DNA of 64,000 nucleotides from Trichomonas vaginalis G3 (GCF_026262505.1 NC_067203.1:10416001-10480000); one strand, 5' to 3'. Counted from the first letter of the stretch, positions 38,665 through 48,818 are shown. Notes: generated by a model not told the origin, from the letters alone. Made by a program: numbers and translations.

Positions 38665-38961
38665 TTACTCTAAACGTGCCATGTATATGGCTATAAGAAA
38701 CTTACCAGAAGGCTTCTTCTTCACATGAGTCTTTGGCAACTTGAGTGTTGGTGTTGGAGTTTTTGTTGGTGTCGGGTCTGGAATTTCAATTCTCTCTCGA
38801 GCGCAACAACAGATGTCAGAATAACAGTCCCCACTGTCTTTCTTGCCACCATAAACTGTGTATTGACCAAACTTGCATTTACAGGAAGACCGGTCAATAC
38901 AAGGTTCACAGTTGAAATAGTTGTACACAAACCTGTTGAGTACGAGTGTGAGTAAAAACAT
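38665..38961 (-). CDS. Small Cys-rich, possibly membrane-anchored protein
   Basis: 98 residues. The hydrophobic N-terminus (MFLLTLVLNRFVYNYF) could be a signal or anchor; a Cys-rich domain follows with eight Cys (CEPCIDRSSCKCKFG, SDICCCARE), then a Pro/Thr spacer (PTPTKTPTPTLKLP) and a basic end. The layout is that of a small secreted disulfide-rich domain on a stalk. No family recognised. Confidence 0.45.
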   Translation of the reverse strand: MFLLTLVLNRFVYNYFNCEPCIDRSSCKCKFGQYTVYGGKKDSGDCYSDICCCARERIEIPDPTPTKTPTPTLKLPKTHVKKKPSGKFLIAIYMARLE

Positions 38962-38988
38962 AAAAAAAGTGAAGTTAAACGTTAAGGT

Positions 38989-39363
38989 TTACTGAACTGG
39001 TTGGATGTCGCCTTCACAGGTTATGTAGAACGGCTGACCCGAGAAGTGTAAGAGAGACTGAATTGCCAATTTCATATGGGGTAGGGGGTTCTCCTTGTTT
39101 GGTATTTTTATCCAAGGACGTTTGTTTAGGAACTTAACAAGAGCTTCTCTTTTGGCGTCCTTTATGCCATCGTAGGCTGTCCCGTCTGGTATTTGAATTG
39201 GAATTCCAGTCGAAGTCTCGAGCTGAAGTGTAGACCTTCCAGAAATAGTGGTGAACTTGACCTTGGGCTTCATTACCCTGCGCAAGTACTGCTTAACAAC
39301 TTCATTTATCTCTATAAGGTAAATTGCCTCGTCAAATCCTTCTGGTATTCCGAGTCCTTCCAT
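38989..39363 (-). CDS. Conserved-looking small protein, unknown
   Basis: About 124 residues from the ATG at 39363 (MEGLGIPEGFDEAIYLIEIN). The upstream in-frame extension runs through an inverted-repeat region and is unlikely to be coding. Mixed helix/beta. It is divergent from the Pro/Gln-rich gene at 39589 across a repeat-rich promoter region. Function unknown. Confidence 0.45.
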   Translation of the reverse strand: MEGLGIPEGFDEAIYLIEINEVVKQYLRRVMKPKVKFTTISGRSTLQLETSTGIPIQIPDGTAYDGIKDAKREALVKFLNKRPWIKIPNKENPLPHMKLAIQSLLHFSGQPFYITCEGDIQPVQ

Positions 39364-39588
39364 CCGACAGGAAAATATTTTCCCGACAACTGGAAAAAAT
39401 TTTCCGGACAAAGGGAAAAATTTTTCCCGACGACAGGAAGAACTCTTCCAGTTGTCCGTCCGTAAACCATTCAAATTTTCGAAAATTGAGAACTTTTTGG
39501 TCGAACTTCAGGAAAATATTTTCCTTCCGACAGAAAAAGTTCTTCCTTCCGACAGGAAAAGTTCTTCCTTCCGACAGGACACAAACGG
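39364..39588. promoter_or_regulatory. Divergent intergenic region with GGAAAA/TTTTCC inverted repeats
   Basis: It contains many copies of TTCCGACAGG and of GGAAAA/TTTTCC in both orientations (for example TTCCTTCCGACAGGAAAA repeated near 39545 and 39563, and CCGACAACTGG near 39381). The density of short inverted repeats between two divergent genes suggests operator-like or hairpin elements. Confidence 0.5.
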
Positions 39589-40176
39589 ATGACTGACGTT
39601 CCTCTTCCTGAACGCCTTCCAAAGCCAGAAGAACCGAAAGCTGCAGAACCACAACAGTCTCCTCAGCAACCTCAGTTCCAGCAAGTACCTCCGATTTACT
39701 ACCAATTTCCACCTCAAGGTTACTACCAATTTCCACTACAAGGCTTCCCGAACTACCCTCCTCCTCAGCCTATGCCTTACTTCCCCAACCCTTGGATGTT
39801 CCAGCAAGCTCCACCCCAGCAATTCCAATCTCAATCCAAGAGAGACCAAGACTTCGAAGAAGGTCTGAACCGCTTACGCAAAGAGTATGCTACAGCTCCA
39901 ATGGAAGATGACAGGCTTTCAGTCTCTTCCCTCAAATCGACCGATTCGACTCGTACCACAGATTCGGTTCGTGACCGTGAAGACTACCTCAAGCAGTCTG
40001 AGAGACTCTTCATCCTACAACCATTTACAGTTGGAGCTCTCAAGAACATGCGCAATTACGAAGGTCAGACACCAGCTGGAGACCGCAAAACAGACGTACT
40101 CGCAAGAGCAGTCCAACTGGTCAAGACAAAGACTGAGATAGTCGACTTCATTCTTGCAGCTTGCCCATACAAGTAA
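39589..40176 (+). CDS. Pro/Gln-rich protein of element 2
   Basis: 195 residues. The first 85 are Pro/Gln/Tyr/Phe-rich with a repeated YYQFP(P/L)QG motif, like a disordered scaffold or silk-like segment; the rest is charged and helical (DFEEGLNRLRKEYAT), then SLKSTDSTRTTDS and a folded end (TEIVDFILAACPYK). The intact frame has higher G+C than the flanking modules. No family recognised; a virion or condensate-forming role would be speculation. Confidence 0.5.
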   Translation: MTDVPLPERLPKPEEPKAAEPQQSPQQPQFQQVPPIYYQFPPQGYYQFPLQGFPNYPPPQPMPYFPNPWMFQQAPPQQFQSQSKRDQDFEEGLNRLRKEYATAPMEDDRLSVSSLKSTDSTRTTDSVRDREDYLKQSERLFILQPFTVGALKNMRNYEGQTPAGDRKTDVLARAVQLVKTKTEIVDFILAACPYK

Positions 40177-40204
40177 AAAAATAAACAATTACGAGTTAAA
40201 CTTT

Positions 40205-40405
40205 TTACTCTTTCTTTTCTGAGTTGTTTAGAGCTGGTTTCTCTTGTAGAAACCTTTCGTACTCTTCCATGGTCATGTAATTGCGAATTTGGTACGCAAT
40301 TCCAGGTTCGTTGTTTTTGAACCTTACGTATGTAACGCTTCCATCCTCCTCAGGGAAGTAAGCTGCTAACATCTGACCAAGTTTTCTCGGTGACTCGGAG
40401 CTCAT
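40205..40405 (-). CDS. Small acidic protein, unknown
   Basis: 66 residues from the ATG at 40405 (MSSESPRKLGQMLAAYF). Convergent with the Pro/Gln-rich gene. It has a helical N-terminus and a beta hairpin-like centre (SVTYVRFKNNEPGIAYQ). Function unknown. Confidence 0.4.
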   Translation of the reverse strand: MSSESPRKLGQMLAAYFPEEDGSVTYVRFKNNEPGIAYQIRNYMTMEEYERFLQEKPALNNSEKKE

Positions 40406-40446
40406 TAAAAATGTCACTTTTTAAACGTTAAGTTTTTAGTCTTATT

Positions 40447-40641
40447 TTACCCTTTGTTTACCCTTTGTTTGTCAAGGTAGTATTGGAGTGCAATTTCTCC
40501 AAATTCTCTGTGTCGGAGTTCTTCAGCATTTTCCAAGGTGTACCTGGAGAACTCAAAGAAGTTGTCAAGAAGATACTGCCATGCTGCTCTTCTGAGTTCG
40601 TCGGTATTTTGGAAGTGTTGCACCTTCGAGTCTTCGGACAT
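40447..40641 (-). CDS. Small helical protein, unknown
   Basis: 64 residues (MSEDSKVQHFQNTDEL), all helical by composition. The start MSxxS resembles the neighbouring small gene at 40405 and suggests a duplicated mini-gene family. Function unknown. Confidence 0.4.
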   Translation of the reverse strand: MSEDSKVQHFQNTDELRRAAWQYLLDNFFEFSRYTLENAEELRHREFGEIALQYYLDKQRVNKG

Positions 40642-40659
40642 GAAAAAATGACACTTTTA

Positions 40660-40850
40660 CACCAAAAATAATGTTTATGTTAGAATGTTAAATCTAACAT
40701 GTTTTCTAACACGTTTTCTAACATGGTCTAAAACTCTTGAATTTTCATGAATTTTACACCAAAAATAATGTTTATGTTAGAATGTTAAATCTAACATGTT
40801 TTCTAACACGTTTTCTAACATGGTCTAAAACTCTTGAATTTTCATGAGTT
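40660..40850. repeat. Two palindrome units, TGTTAAATCTAACA form
   Basis: Two near-identical units of about 90 bp (from about 40663 and 40751). Each has TTAGAATGTTAAATCTAACA, then two TGTTTTCTAACA-type arms, then TCTTGAATTTTCATGA. Confidence 0.8.
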
Positions 40851-40935
40851 TTGACACTTTCACAAAAAACATAAAAAACATAAAAAATAAAGTTGGTTTT
40901 TTTAAAAAAATATTTTTTATTTTTATTGTAAGAAC

Positions 40936-41849
40936 ATGTTAGCAACAACAGCACCAAACTCGTTAGTCATGAACCCAACTTCAATGTTAGTAGAGATGAA
41001 AAGCTTCATTCCTTCTTCATATACTTTCGAAACAAAAATCCAGAAGATAAAGCAAGAACTTTTAACAAGTAATTTAGACTGTAGTGCGAAAGATGAAACA
41101 AATGAACAGTATCTTTATGAAATGCAGGACATTATTGACCATTTACCTAAACTTCCTGAAATCCAACAACAAAAACTCACTATTCCAGAATTCGATGAAA
41201 TAGAAGTCGACTGACTGACTCAGTAGAAATAAAGAAGTTCATACGAAAGGTAAATTATGAATTCCTTGGTTTTCATTGCAACCATAAGGTTATGGACAAA
41301 GACTGCGACATGGTATATAAGAACATCTCTGACCTTTACAAATCCGAAGAATTTAAGACCTACGACAACTTTGTTTCGTTAGTTGCAAAATGTGTTTGGG
41401 AAATAAGAGATAAAGATAGTAGGGTAAAGGTATGGAACGAACAAATAAGACCCGCTATGTTCGAGATGAAGAAAACCATTGACGCCTTAGTTGTTTTAGC
41501 AGGTAAGGTTTCAGAATATAACGCAAAAATGAACCCACAATGTTCTAAATGTAAAGCAGCAATGAGGAAATATAACTACTCCGTCAAAGAGATAGAACGT
41601 ATGCGAAACGACTATGCAGATTTAAAGAAAGAAGCAGAGAAACCAGCAGAAGATAAAATGGACATGTTGACATTTCTAAACAAAAACTATCCAACAGCTG
41701 ACGATTTCCTTCTATCTGACGTCAAGAAGAAGTATAAAGAAACTTTCGGTATCGTTAAAACATTCGATGTACTAAAAGAAGAAATTGAAGCCACGAAATT
41801 GTTTAGAGTCATGAACCATCGCAACATATACCATGTAAAACGCTTGTAA
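40936..41849 (+). pseudogene. Broken copy of the conserved CxxC Maverick protein
   Basis: Nearly identical to the element 1 gene at 5821-6759 over its whole length. A change at about 41207 (GTCGACTGACTGACTC where element 1 has GTCAAAGCAACTGACTC) introduces a stop and a frameshift. The second part is open from 41292 to the same C-terminal end, NIYHVKRL. Confidence 0.8.
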
Positions 41850-41854
41850 ATAGT

Positions 41855-42095
41855 TATGTTAGAAAACATGTTAGAAAACATGTTAGATCTAACATTCTAA
41901 CATAAACATTATTTTTGCTGAATTCCGTATGAAATTTCATGAGTTTTGTATGTTTTAGACCATGTTAGAAAACATGTTAGAAAACATGTTAGATCTAACA
42001 TTCTAACATAAACATTATTTTTATTGAATTCCGTATGAAAACAGTGAAGCACAGCGAGTAGTGAAAAAACCCTGGTCGCCAAAACTCTTTATTTT
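41855..42095. repeat. Two palindrome units plus GGCGACC motif
   Basis: TGTTAGATCTAACATTCTAACA units near 41879 and 41988, each followed by CATTATTTTT, then a GAGTTTTGGCGACC-type motif (42071-42092, inverse) also seen in the element 1 repeat block. They lie between two convergent genes. Confidence 0.8.
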
Positions 42096-42971
42096 TCAAG
42101 CTTGACTTTTTACAATTTGAACTTTGTTCGCGTAGATGTGAATTCTGAAAGAAGTATGAGGGTCTTGTATGACTTTGTACTTCTCCCATAGTTCATGTCT
42201 GTCAAACTTACCTGCCATGGACTCTTTCATAAGTTCCATGAAATCGTCTTCGGACAATCCGGGGAAAAGTACAATGTCAGTAAGTATTCTCTTTACATCC
42301 TTACTTAAACTCTTGGCTGTCTGTACACAAATGACAACAGAGATGTTGAAGTGTCTGAGCTTCTTAAGAATTCGACACATGTCTTGTTCTCTGTTCTTTA
42401 ACAAAGGATGAGAGGCGAAATCATCTAAGATAAGAAGACATCTGTGAGGGTAAGTCTTCCAATCGTAAGATTGCAATTTCTTCAAAATGTATTCTATCTC
42501 TTTCTGTTTGTTTCTGAAGTGTTTCTTCTCTAATATTCTCTGCATTTCCTCATTTGGGTCTTTAAACTTAGAATTTATATACTCATTTATAGCATTATAC
42601 TTCAAAACTCTTCTTTGGTACTTCTTTATCCAATCTAACAACTCAGTATCCTTTATACATACTAACTTAGACTTCTTTATAATATCTTTGAACGAATTGA
42701 CGGTTTGGTCAAATTGACCAGAAGTACTACAAATGACTACTAACTCATAGAATGGGTTCTTCTCATCTAGTTCTTGTTGTTGTGCAGCCATTTTAAGATA
42801 AGTGAAAGTCTTACCCGACCCAGGTGGTGCGATTAGACCTGTTATACCATTCTGAGCAAATAGGAACTTGTCATGTATGGGTTTTATCTGAGCATTTTCT
42901 AACTTCCTCTTGTTCTTATTTAAAACATTCTCAAATTTCTTGTCAATGTCAGCAAACTTTTTTTCTAACAT
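42096..42971 (-). CDS. FtsK/HerA-type genome-packaging ATPase
   Basis: About 291 residues from the ATG at 42971, which follows the TTTTTCTAAAAAT-ATG motif; an upstream in-frame Met at 43073 would overlap the divergent gene. Walker A is GLIAPPGSGKT (K54), Walker B CLLILDDF (D183/D184), with the sensor-like VVICVQTAKSL after it. A helical N-terminal lead (MLEKKFADIDKKFENVLNKN) precedes it. The frame is intact, unlike most genes of this element. Homologous to the element 1 ATPase. Role: driving genome DNA into the capsid. Confidence 0.85.
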   Translation of the reverse strand: MLEKKFADIDKKFENVLNKNKRKLENAQIKPIHDKFLFAQNGITGLIAPPGSGKTFTYLKMAAQQQELDEKNPFYELVVICSTSGQFDQTVNSFKDIIKKSKLVCIKDTELLDWIKKYQRRVLKYNAINEYINSKFKDPNEEMQRILEKKHFRNKQKEIEYILKKLQSYDWKTYPHRCLLILDDFASHPLLKNREQDMCRILKKLRHFNISVVICVQTAKSLSKDVKRILTDIVLFPGLSEDDFMELMKESMAGKFDRHELWEKYKVIQDPHTSFRIHIYANKVQIVKSQA

Positions 42972-43007
42972 ATTTTTAGAAAAATTAAAATTTTTATCTT
43001 TTTGAAA

Positions 43008-43459
43008 ATGTCTAGCGATTTCGCTATCTATATTCGAGACAAGCTTTTTGACAGCAAAACATCTGTCGACCATAAAATCTTACATAGTGTAAACAAGAAA
43101 GGTGAATTTGTTCTAAAGTTCTGTTTCTGGGAATATGACAAGAACCATAAAACATTAAGCAGAGCAACTTAAAATTTGTCAATGACAGACTTGTTGACAG
43201 AGATGACGCCGATTGGAAAGATGAAGTCCAACAAAAGTTCTTAGAATGCAAAGAAGACACATGCGCTGTTCTTGAAGATGAAATAGGAAACAGAATAGAT
43301 GAGCTATTAAAGGACAAAGACCTTTTACAAAAATATGGTTCTGAGAAGTTTGACATAACTCCACCAGAAAGAAGAAGAAGAAGAGAAAAGAAAGAAAAGA
43401 AAGTAGAAGAGAAGAAAGAGCCAGAGCCAGAGCCAGAGAAAAAGAAATTTGACATGTAA
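43008..43459 (+). pseudogene. Charged protein divergent to the ATPase, frameshifted
   Basis: It starts MSSDFAIYIRDKLFDSKT; the frame breaks near 43170 and continues in another frame to a Lys/Glu-rich tail with EPEPEPEKKKFDM at the end. Opposite-strand open frames here are shadows. About 150 residues in total. No family recognised. Confidence 0.5.
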
Positions 43460-43475
43460 AAATAAAATTTTATTT

Positions 43476-43894
43476 TTAGAACATTTCTGGGTCAATGTCA
43501 ATGTTCTCTTCCTCTTTAGGGCAAACACTGGCTTAGACTCTAAAATCTTTTTACCTAATTTACCTTGAACTTCAACTATCTTAGACTCATAATATTCATA
43601 GTCGTCTGCTTTCTTTGGTTCATAAGGTATAACAAGTTTGTATGCTTTGCCTTCTTTAAGGTTTGAAAACCTTCTGTCAAAATTTTCTTTGACTGCTAAC
43701 AAACCTTCTATGTCTAAGTCTTCAAATTTCGCACCATTTTTAGTCACAATAGCAAACTTAACAGGTTCGATGTTCCAAACTTTGTCAAATGTAGACTTTT
43801 CAAAATGGTAGAAGTAAACATTCAAATATGTGAATGGGTCTAGTTCTTCTTTGACTTCTGTCATGTACTTGTTGACTGAGATGAATTTCATCAT
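43476..43894 (-). pseudogene. Small element protein next to the helicase, frameshifted near its end
   Basis: MMKFISVNKYMTEVKEELD, then mixed alpha/beta (VWNIEPVKFAIVTKNG). Near 43520 a one-base shift would give the natural-looking acidic end EEENIDIDPEMF with a stop at 43476; without it the frame runs on antisense through the next gene. About 138 residues. Function unknown; a replication accessory role is possible from position. Confidence 0.5.
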
Positions 43895-43929
43895 CTTTTC
43901 TATCGGATAAAAAAATATTTTTTTTAAAT

Positions 43930-45164
43930 TTACTCAGAAAAATTTTTCTTTGTATATACGCCGTTCTGTATGTCTAAAAGATTTTTGACATTTGCCAAGA
44001 ATGTTCGTTTAGACGCTGCCATATAACCATACTCTTGACAATACTGTTTATATTCATCGTACAATGACCTTTCATCTAAACACTCAAAGTCGTTTTCATC
44101 TATAAACAGTTCATATACACTCTTGTTTGCTTCTAACAACGTTTGTCTTTCTTCGGTATATGGAATTTGTCTTGGATTGAACTTTGAAATATCTAATGTC
44201 ATGAAATATGAGAACAAGTGGTTGTAAAAGTCAGATGTCAAAGTTTCTGCTAAGTCGTCAAAATATTCTGTATCTTGCATATGAGAATCTGACGTTCTGA
44301 CAACTACATATCTTCTGTCAGAACTTTCTAACTTCATCGGAACGGCGTTGTTTGAAACCATAATGAAGTTTGCAACATTTTCACAAACTCTTTGGTCTTT
44401 ATATTTTCTTTCAACAACTCCAACTTTGTCTGTTATAAGACTCTTCAAAGCATCTGAGTTTAAAACCTTTGTTGTATCTATACTTTGAAGTTCGTTACAT
44501 ACTATAAGTTTCATATTCTCTATTGAGGAGTTAAACTTGCCACAGATGTTTTCTAAGTTTGTCATATTCGGATTCGAATAACCTTCTAACAGTTTGCATA
44601 AGATATCTGTAAAGAAAGTGTTCTTACCAGTTCCTTGTTTTCCAATTATAATGAGAGCAGTTTCATTTTAGCACTTGGATGTTGTAAGATGTTTGCAAAC
44701 CAACATAAGATATACTCATAGACTCTTTCGTTTCCATTGCATATAATTTCTTTGACATGGTCTAACCAAGCTTCTATAATATTTTCTTTCCATTCTACTT
44801 GTTCGTATTTATATCCAGTGAAGATAGAATAGAAGTTTGGAGATGGTGTATAGAACTTTATACCTCGAACTGAAAAATCTTCTAACTTCGACAATAAGAT
44901 ATCCCAAGCATCTAACATCTTCATGCCAACCTGTACGACTTTTATTTTCTTAAGTTTCTGTCTACATTCTTGTTCAGACACTATCGTTGCTCTTGGTTTG
45001 TTAAAGACAACATCCCATTCTTTCATGACATAACATTCTGGGGCAGAGTCGACATAAATGACTAAACGTTTCAAATTCTCGACTGCTTTGTTATAGTCTC
45101 TAAATGGACACATATTTCTGAACGCTTGGAAGTCATAAAAATCTGAAACATCTATTCTGTACAT
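43930..45164 (-). pseudogene. D5/SF3-type helicase (DUF5906-like), frameshifted
   Basis: About 411 codons from 45164 (MYRIDVSDFYDF). The Walker A motif IIIGKQGTGKNTFF spans the frameshift region near 44640, and the SF3 B/C region reads LIVCNELQSID, then FIMVSNNAVPMKLESSDRRY, as in poxvirus D5/primase-helicases. The C-terminal end is compatible with a winged helix (YCQEYGYMAASKRTFLANV). One indel between the two frames. Such helicases unwind viral DNA; finding one beside PolB in one element is unusual. Confidence 0.75.
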
Positions 45165-45193
45165 TTTTATAAAAATAAAAAAAATATTTTTTT

Positions 45194-46002
45194 TTATTCT
45201 TGACTTTGTTGTTGCATTTGTTGCATTTGTTGCATTTGTTCCATTTGTTGCATTTGTTGTTCTTGAGCTATTTGTTGTTGAAGTTGTTCTTGTAGTACAA
45301 TACTTTCACCAGTTGCATCTTCCAATTCGAAACTTTCTGCCGTCATTGACAAATACATAGGACATAAAAGTTTTACAGGAACAAAGTTTGCGTCAACTAA
45401 GGTTAAGTTTATGTTTGCTAAAGTGTTTGAGTTTACTAAAGCTGAAAACTCTGCATTCGAATGAACAATAGGCAAACCAGCAGAGAATGTGTTGTTTATA
45501 CGCATGAGTATCTTTTGGTCATAGTAGTTTCTGTCGACATTCGAATAACACTTTGAACCTAAGTTTGAAACAATATATAAAATAGGTGTACTTAAAGTCA
45601 ATGGAATAGACATTCCTTGTATGACACCTTTTCCTGTTATAGGAAACTGTTGGTAGTAAAACCAGATATAAGTTTTGTATTATAGCTCATATTGTTTATA
45701 GTAAACTCAGTCGGACATCCAAACATAATGAAACCTGCTCTAGTTGCAGCACATGTTACACTCGTCCTTAAAGTATTAAATAAGTCAACAAAACCTGTTG
45801 GTGGTATATCTGAGTAAGTATCTTCAAAGGAGTATTTTTTACCATTCACAACAATAAAATCTTCTGGTGTCAAAAGAGCAAAACAGCTTTAGTCGTCATT
45901 GTGTTTAAGGTTAGTTTACAATATCGTCCTTGAGGACTTTGTAAGTTTGTTGTTATAGAATTATATGACTCAGGGTTTTTTAGTCGTAATAGTATAAACC
46001 AT
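45194..46002 (-). pseudogene. Putative penton-like minor capsid protein, frameshifted
   Basis: Three frames from 46002 (MVYTITT) to 45194 form a protein of about 268 residues with breaks near 45870 and 45640. It is beta-rich. The key segment NINLTLVDANFVPVKLLCPM matches the element 1 gene at 11615-12389. The C-terminus is a Gln/Met repeat (QQMQQMEQMQQMQQ). Its start overlaps the upstream stop as TAATG. It lies between the helicase and capsid genes. Confidence 0.5.
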
Positions 46003-46259
46003 TATATCTTCTGCCATTTACATATATTTAAAAAGTTTTTCTGAAAGTGGAGAAGAACTTCATCTAAACTTTCACATGGCGTTTCTTGAAGTTCTCTGTC
46101 TAAGAAGTTCAAATATTTTGTAAAGACATAGAACTTTCCTTTGTCTACACGAACAAACAAAACAGGGTCTTTCATATCGTTCAAAAGTGTGTAAAGTCCT
46201 TTACATGAAATAAAGTCTATATTGTTTTTCTTCAAACATCTTTCAAGAAGTTTTGACAT
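46002..46259 (-). CDS. Small conserved virion-module protein
   Basis: 85 residues, similar in layout to the 89-residue gene of element 1 (12350-12619): LxxxLKKNNID at the start and SLDEVLLHFQKNFL at the end. Its stop codon overlaps the start of the penton-like gene. Function unknown. Confidence 0.5.
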   Translation of the reverse strand: MSKLLERCLKKNNIDFISCKGLYTLLNDMKDPVLFVRVDKGKFYVFTKYLNFLDRELQETPCESLDEVLLHFQKNFLNICKWQKI

Positions 46260-46298
46260 TTTTACTTAGCAACTAAATTTTAATGAATGTTGTGGTCG

Positions 46299-46847
46299 TC
46301 AAATATTTTTATGAACGTCTGGGAAACTATATTTTAAGTTCAACGTTTCACCTCCTTTCATAACGTATATCTTGTCAATGACATTATATGAAACACCACA
46401 GCAACTAACGTCGGTTCTATTTCTTTGATGTTTATATCGTCTGCCTCTGTCAAAAGTTTCAATAGTTCTTTCAAAACTTCATGAGGTGCAATGACATATG
46501 AGTTCACTTTTACAGGGTTGTGTTCGACCAAGTTTAACATTATACCTAAAGCTTGACAAATCTTCTCCTGAGTTTTTAAGTTTGTCTTTAAGTTGTTGGT
46601 AGTCGTTTCGAATATCTGCAACAGAACTTAAGTCTCTGCTAACTTCAGGATATGTTGGTTGTTCTTTTACAGGAACAATTGTTATACATCTTCGTCTTCG
46701 TATGGTTTTCCCCACTTCAACATCTCTTTCTTTGACATTGACAACAACACTTTGACTGTTTGTTTGAGTTGGTGAATTTAACTTCACATCTGCCACCGCC
46801 ATTAAACCTTTTGAAACACTTACGCTTCTATTTTTCGGAAATGACAT
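46299..46847 (-). pseudogene. Virion-module protein, twice frameshifted
   Basis: It starts at 46847 (MSFPKNRSVSVSKGLMAV); breaks lie near 46565 and 46400; it ends with YVMKGGETLNLKYSFPDVHK at 46299. The N-terminal half is disordered and Thr/Arg-rich, the C-terminal half ordered. Homologue of 12616-13230 in element 1. Confidence 0.5.
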
Positions 46848-46865
46848 TTTACTTAGAATAAAAAG
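46848..46865. promoter_or_regulatory. 18-bp bidirectional promoter region
   Basis: TTTACTTAGAATAAAAAG between two divergent start codons, with the AGAATAAAA box. Confidence 0.5.
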
Positions 46866-47190
46866 ATGGACGTATTTGAGTATCTCTTCGAATTGAAGCA
46901 AAACAAAGTTTACAACACAAACAATACAAATACATTGACAGAATAGTTCTTTATACAAACAATGGTAAATGTTATAGAATAGCAATATTTGCTGAACCAA
47001 AATATTTTCATAAAGCAAAGAAAGTTGGTAATAACTGAAATGGTGAAAGTTCTTGAAGCAGACAAAAATATAACAACAAAACTTACAGATATTTCTAAAG
47101 GAAAGTTTATAATACAATTTTATGTCAAAACTGGCGTACTGTCAATATTTGACGGAGAGAAGTCAGTTCAAGAACAACTTACTGACCTGC
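46866..47190 (+). pseudogene. Small virion-module gene, multiply frameshifted
   Basis: It starts MDVFEYLFELKQNKVYN; readable pieces continue in other frames (YTNNGKCYRIAIFAEPKYF; MVKVLEADKNITTKLTDI). It probably ended near 47190, where the convergent capsid gene begins; the longer open frame across 47200-47390 is antisense to that gene. Function unknown. Confidence 0.4.
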
Positions 47191-48786
47191 TGCCAAAATC
47201 TGCTCGATGGAAGCTGTCGTTATGCCAATCTGAGGAGCCCCAGCAGGTTTCATCGAACGAATCTTCAAAAAGAGCATCTTCCGTGAAAAGTGCTATTGGT
47301 TTTGTAAACTTCTTTGCTTTCAATCATCTGGACCGTCTCTGTCACCAGTATATTGTATTTGAACTGTACCAACAGTTGAAATACCACCCATAAAGTCTTC
47401 TGAGTCAGCAAATGGAATGCCAAGCCAAAAGTTTGAACGGTCTCCATTTGTATATTGAGTTTTTTGACTTCCTGTATGGGTCCATACTTTCACATATGGC
47501 ATAATAGAACTTTGCATTTCAGGGTTTAATGGTTGTTGTGAAGTTGTTGTTAAAGTTCATAGCATCTAATGTCAAGTTGTATGACCTCATATCCTCAACT
47601 GTAGAATATTCTTCTCTTGGATAATATTTGCCATCTATGTTTATATGATATTTAATACCAGGGTTGTAGAAACAAGAATAGTCATTTATAGTTCGTCTGA
47701 ACAGTACAAACATAGTATCTGCGTGTTTCATTGCAGTTGTTAAAGCAATATCTGTTCTTGCACCTGCGGTTCCTGGATTTTGGTTTCCAACTTCACCTGC
47801 AAAGTCTTTGACAGATATTTGGTGTATAGGGAACATAAGTGGAACTGCAATATATTTGGCAGCTAAAGCATTTGAAATATCTGGGTCCAACATATAGACT
47901 GCAAGTCTGCTTTCTATTCTCTTGCATTCAAACTGTTCGCATGTGAACTTAACTGGGTCCCAAGCATCTCCAGCAGCATTGAAATAATAGTTTACTTCAG
48001 TGTTGAGGTTTGAGAAACCAAAGTCTAAGTCAACTTTGTTTTGCAAAAGTCGGCGAATGAATTTTTTTGTTCCCACTACTTCTGTAAGAAGTGAATGGGT
48101 CTTGTGTTGGTGGCAATGACTAAGTTATTTTTGCTTGGAGTAAGTTCGATAGAAATTTTTTCCTGCCCAGTTTGGCAAGTATCTTAAAACTGAAGATGAG
48201 GAAAGATGACAAAGGAACTCTAAGTTTTCAGTTTTACTTGGTTACTGCTGCTGCAGTTTGTCCAGAAAGGTTAACATAAACTCCTGGAACGTTAGGGTCA
48301 AGTCTTCTTTTTTCTCAATAGTTGCATACTGGTCTGTTTGTTCTCTAGCTTGTGGTTGTACTGAGTTCTCAAAGCGAACCATTCATAGTTTGCCCATGTT
48401 ACTGTTTGAACTAAGTCAGAGTTAGAATATATCTTATATCCCATGAAAACTTCTGGAGCATATTGGTATCCGACATAGAAAATTCCATTGCAACCTTTCT
48501 TGTCAGACAACTTGGCAGAAGGTTTTATTTCAATGTCTTGTTCCACGTATAAGAAAGAGTTGTCAATAGAAATTATATGAAACCTGTCGCAAGCAATATC
48601 TACTGTTGTTGAAGAACCTTCTCCAAACTCACCTACGTTTCATAAGAAACAGCAGTTGTATATTCGTAAGTTTCCAGGAACTATTTCTGACCTTCTAATG
48701 CATTGTCGCATTCGTTATACCATTCGGAAACATTTTCCATTCATAGCATCCAAAACTGTTGGCGTTATATTCTGAGCGGCGTACAT
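47179..48786 (-). pseudogene. Major capsid protein (double jelly-roll type), frameshifted
   Basis: About 535 codons from the ATG at 48786 (MYAAQNITPTVLDAMNGK), the usual size of Polinton major capsid proteins. Readable pieces in order: FMGYKIYSNSDLVQTVTWAN, then AAGDAWDPVKFTCEQFECKR, then NFWLGIPFADSEDFMGGIS, and the end AGAPQIGITTASIEQILAAG. Beta-rich throughout. At least four frame changes. Position between the virion-module genes and a long coiled-coil protein supports the call. Confidence 0.65.
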
Positions 48787-48818
48787 TTCATATGAGTAAA
48801 AATATAGAATAGTTGGAT

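Noticed and set aside
43024..43455. Ser/Phe/Leu-rich open frame on the minus strand
   Set aside because: It is antisense to the charged plus-strand gene at 43008-43459; its composition is what the complement of Lys/Glu codons gives.
47200..47393. Plus-strand continuation of the small gene at 46866
   Set aside because: It is antisense to the conserved C-terminal part of the major capsid gene, so the plus-strand gene most likely ends near 47190.
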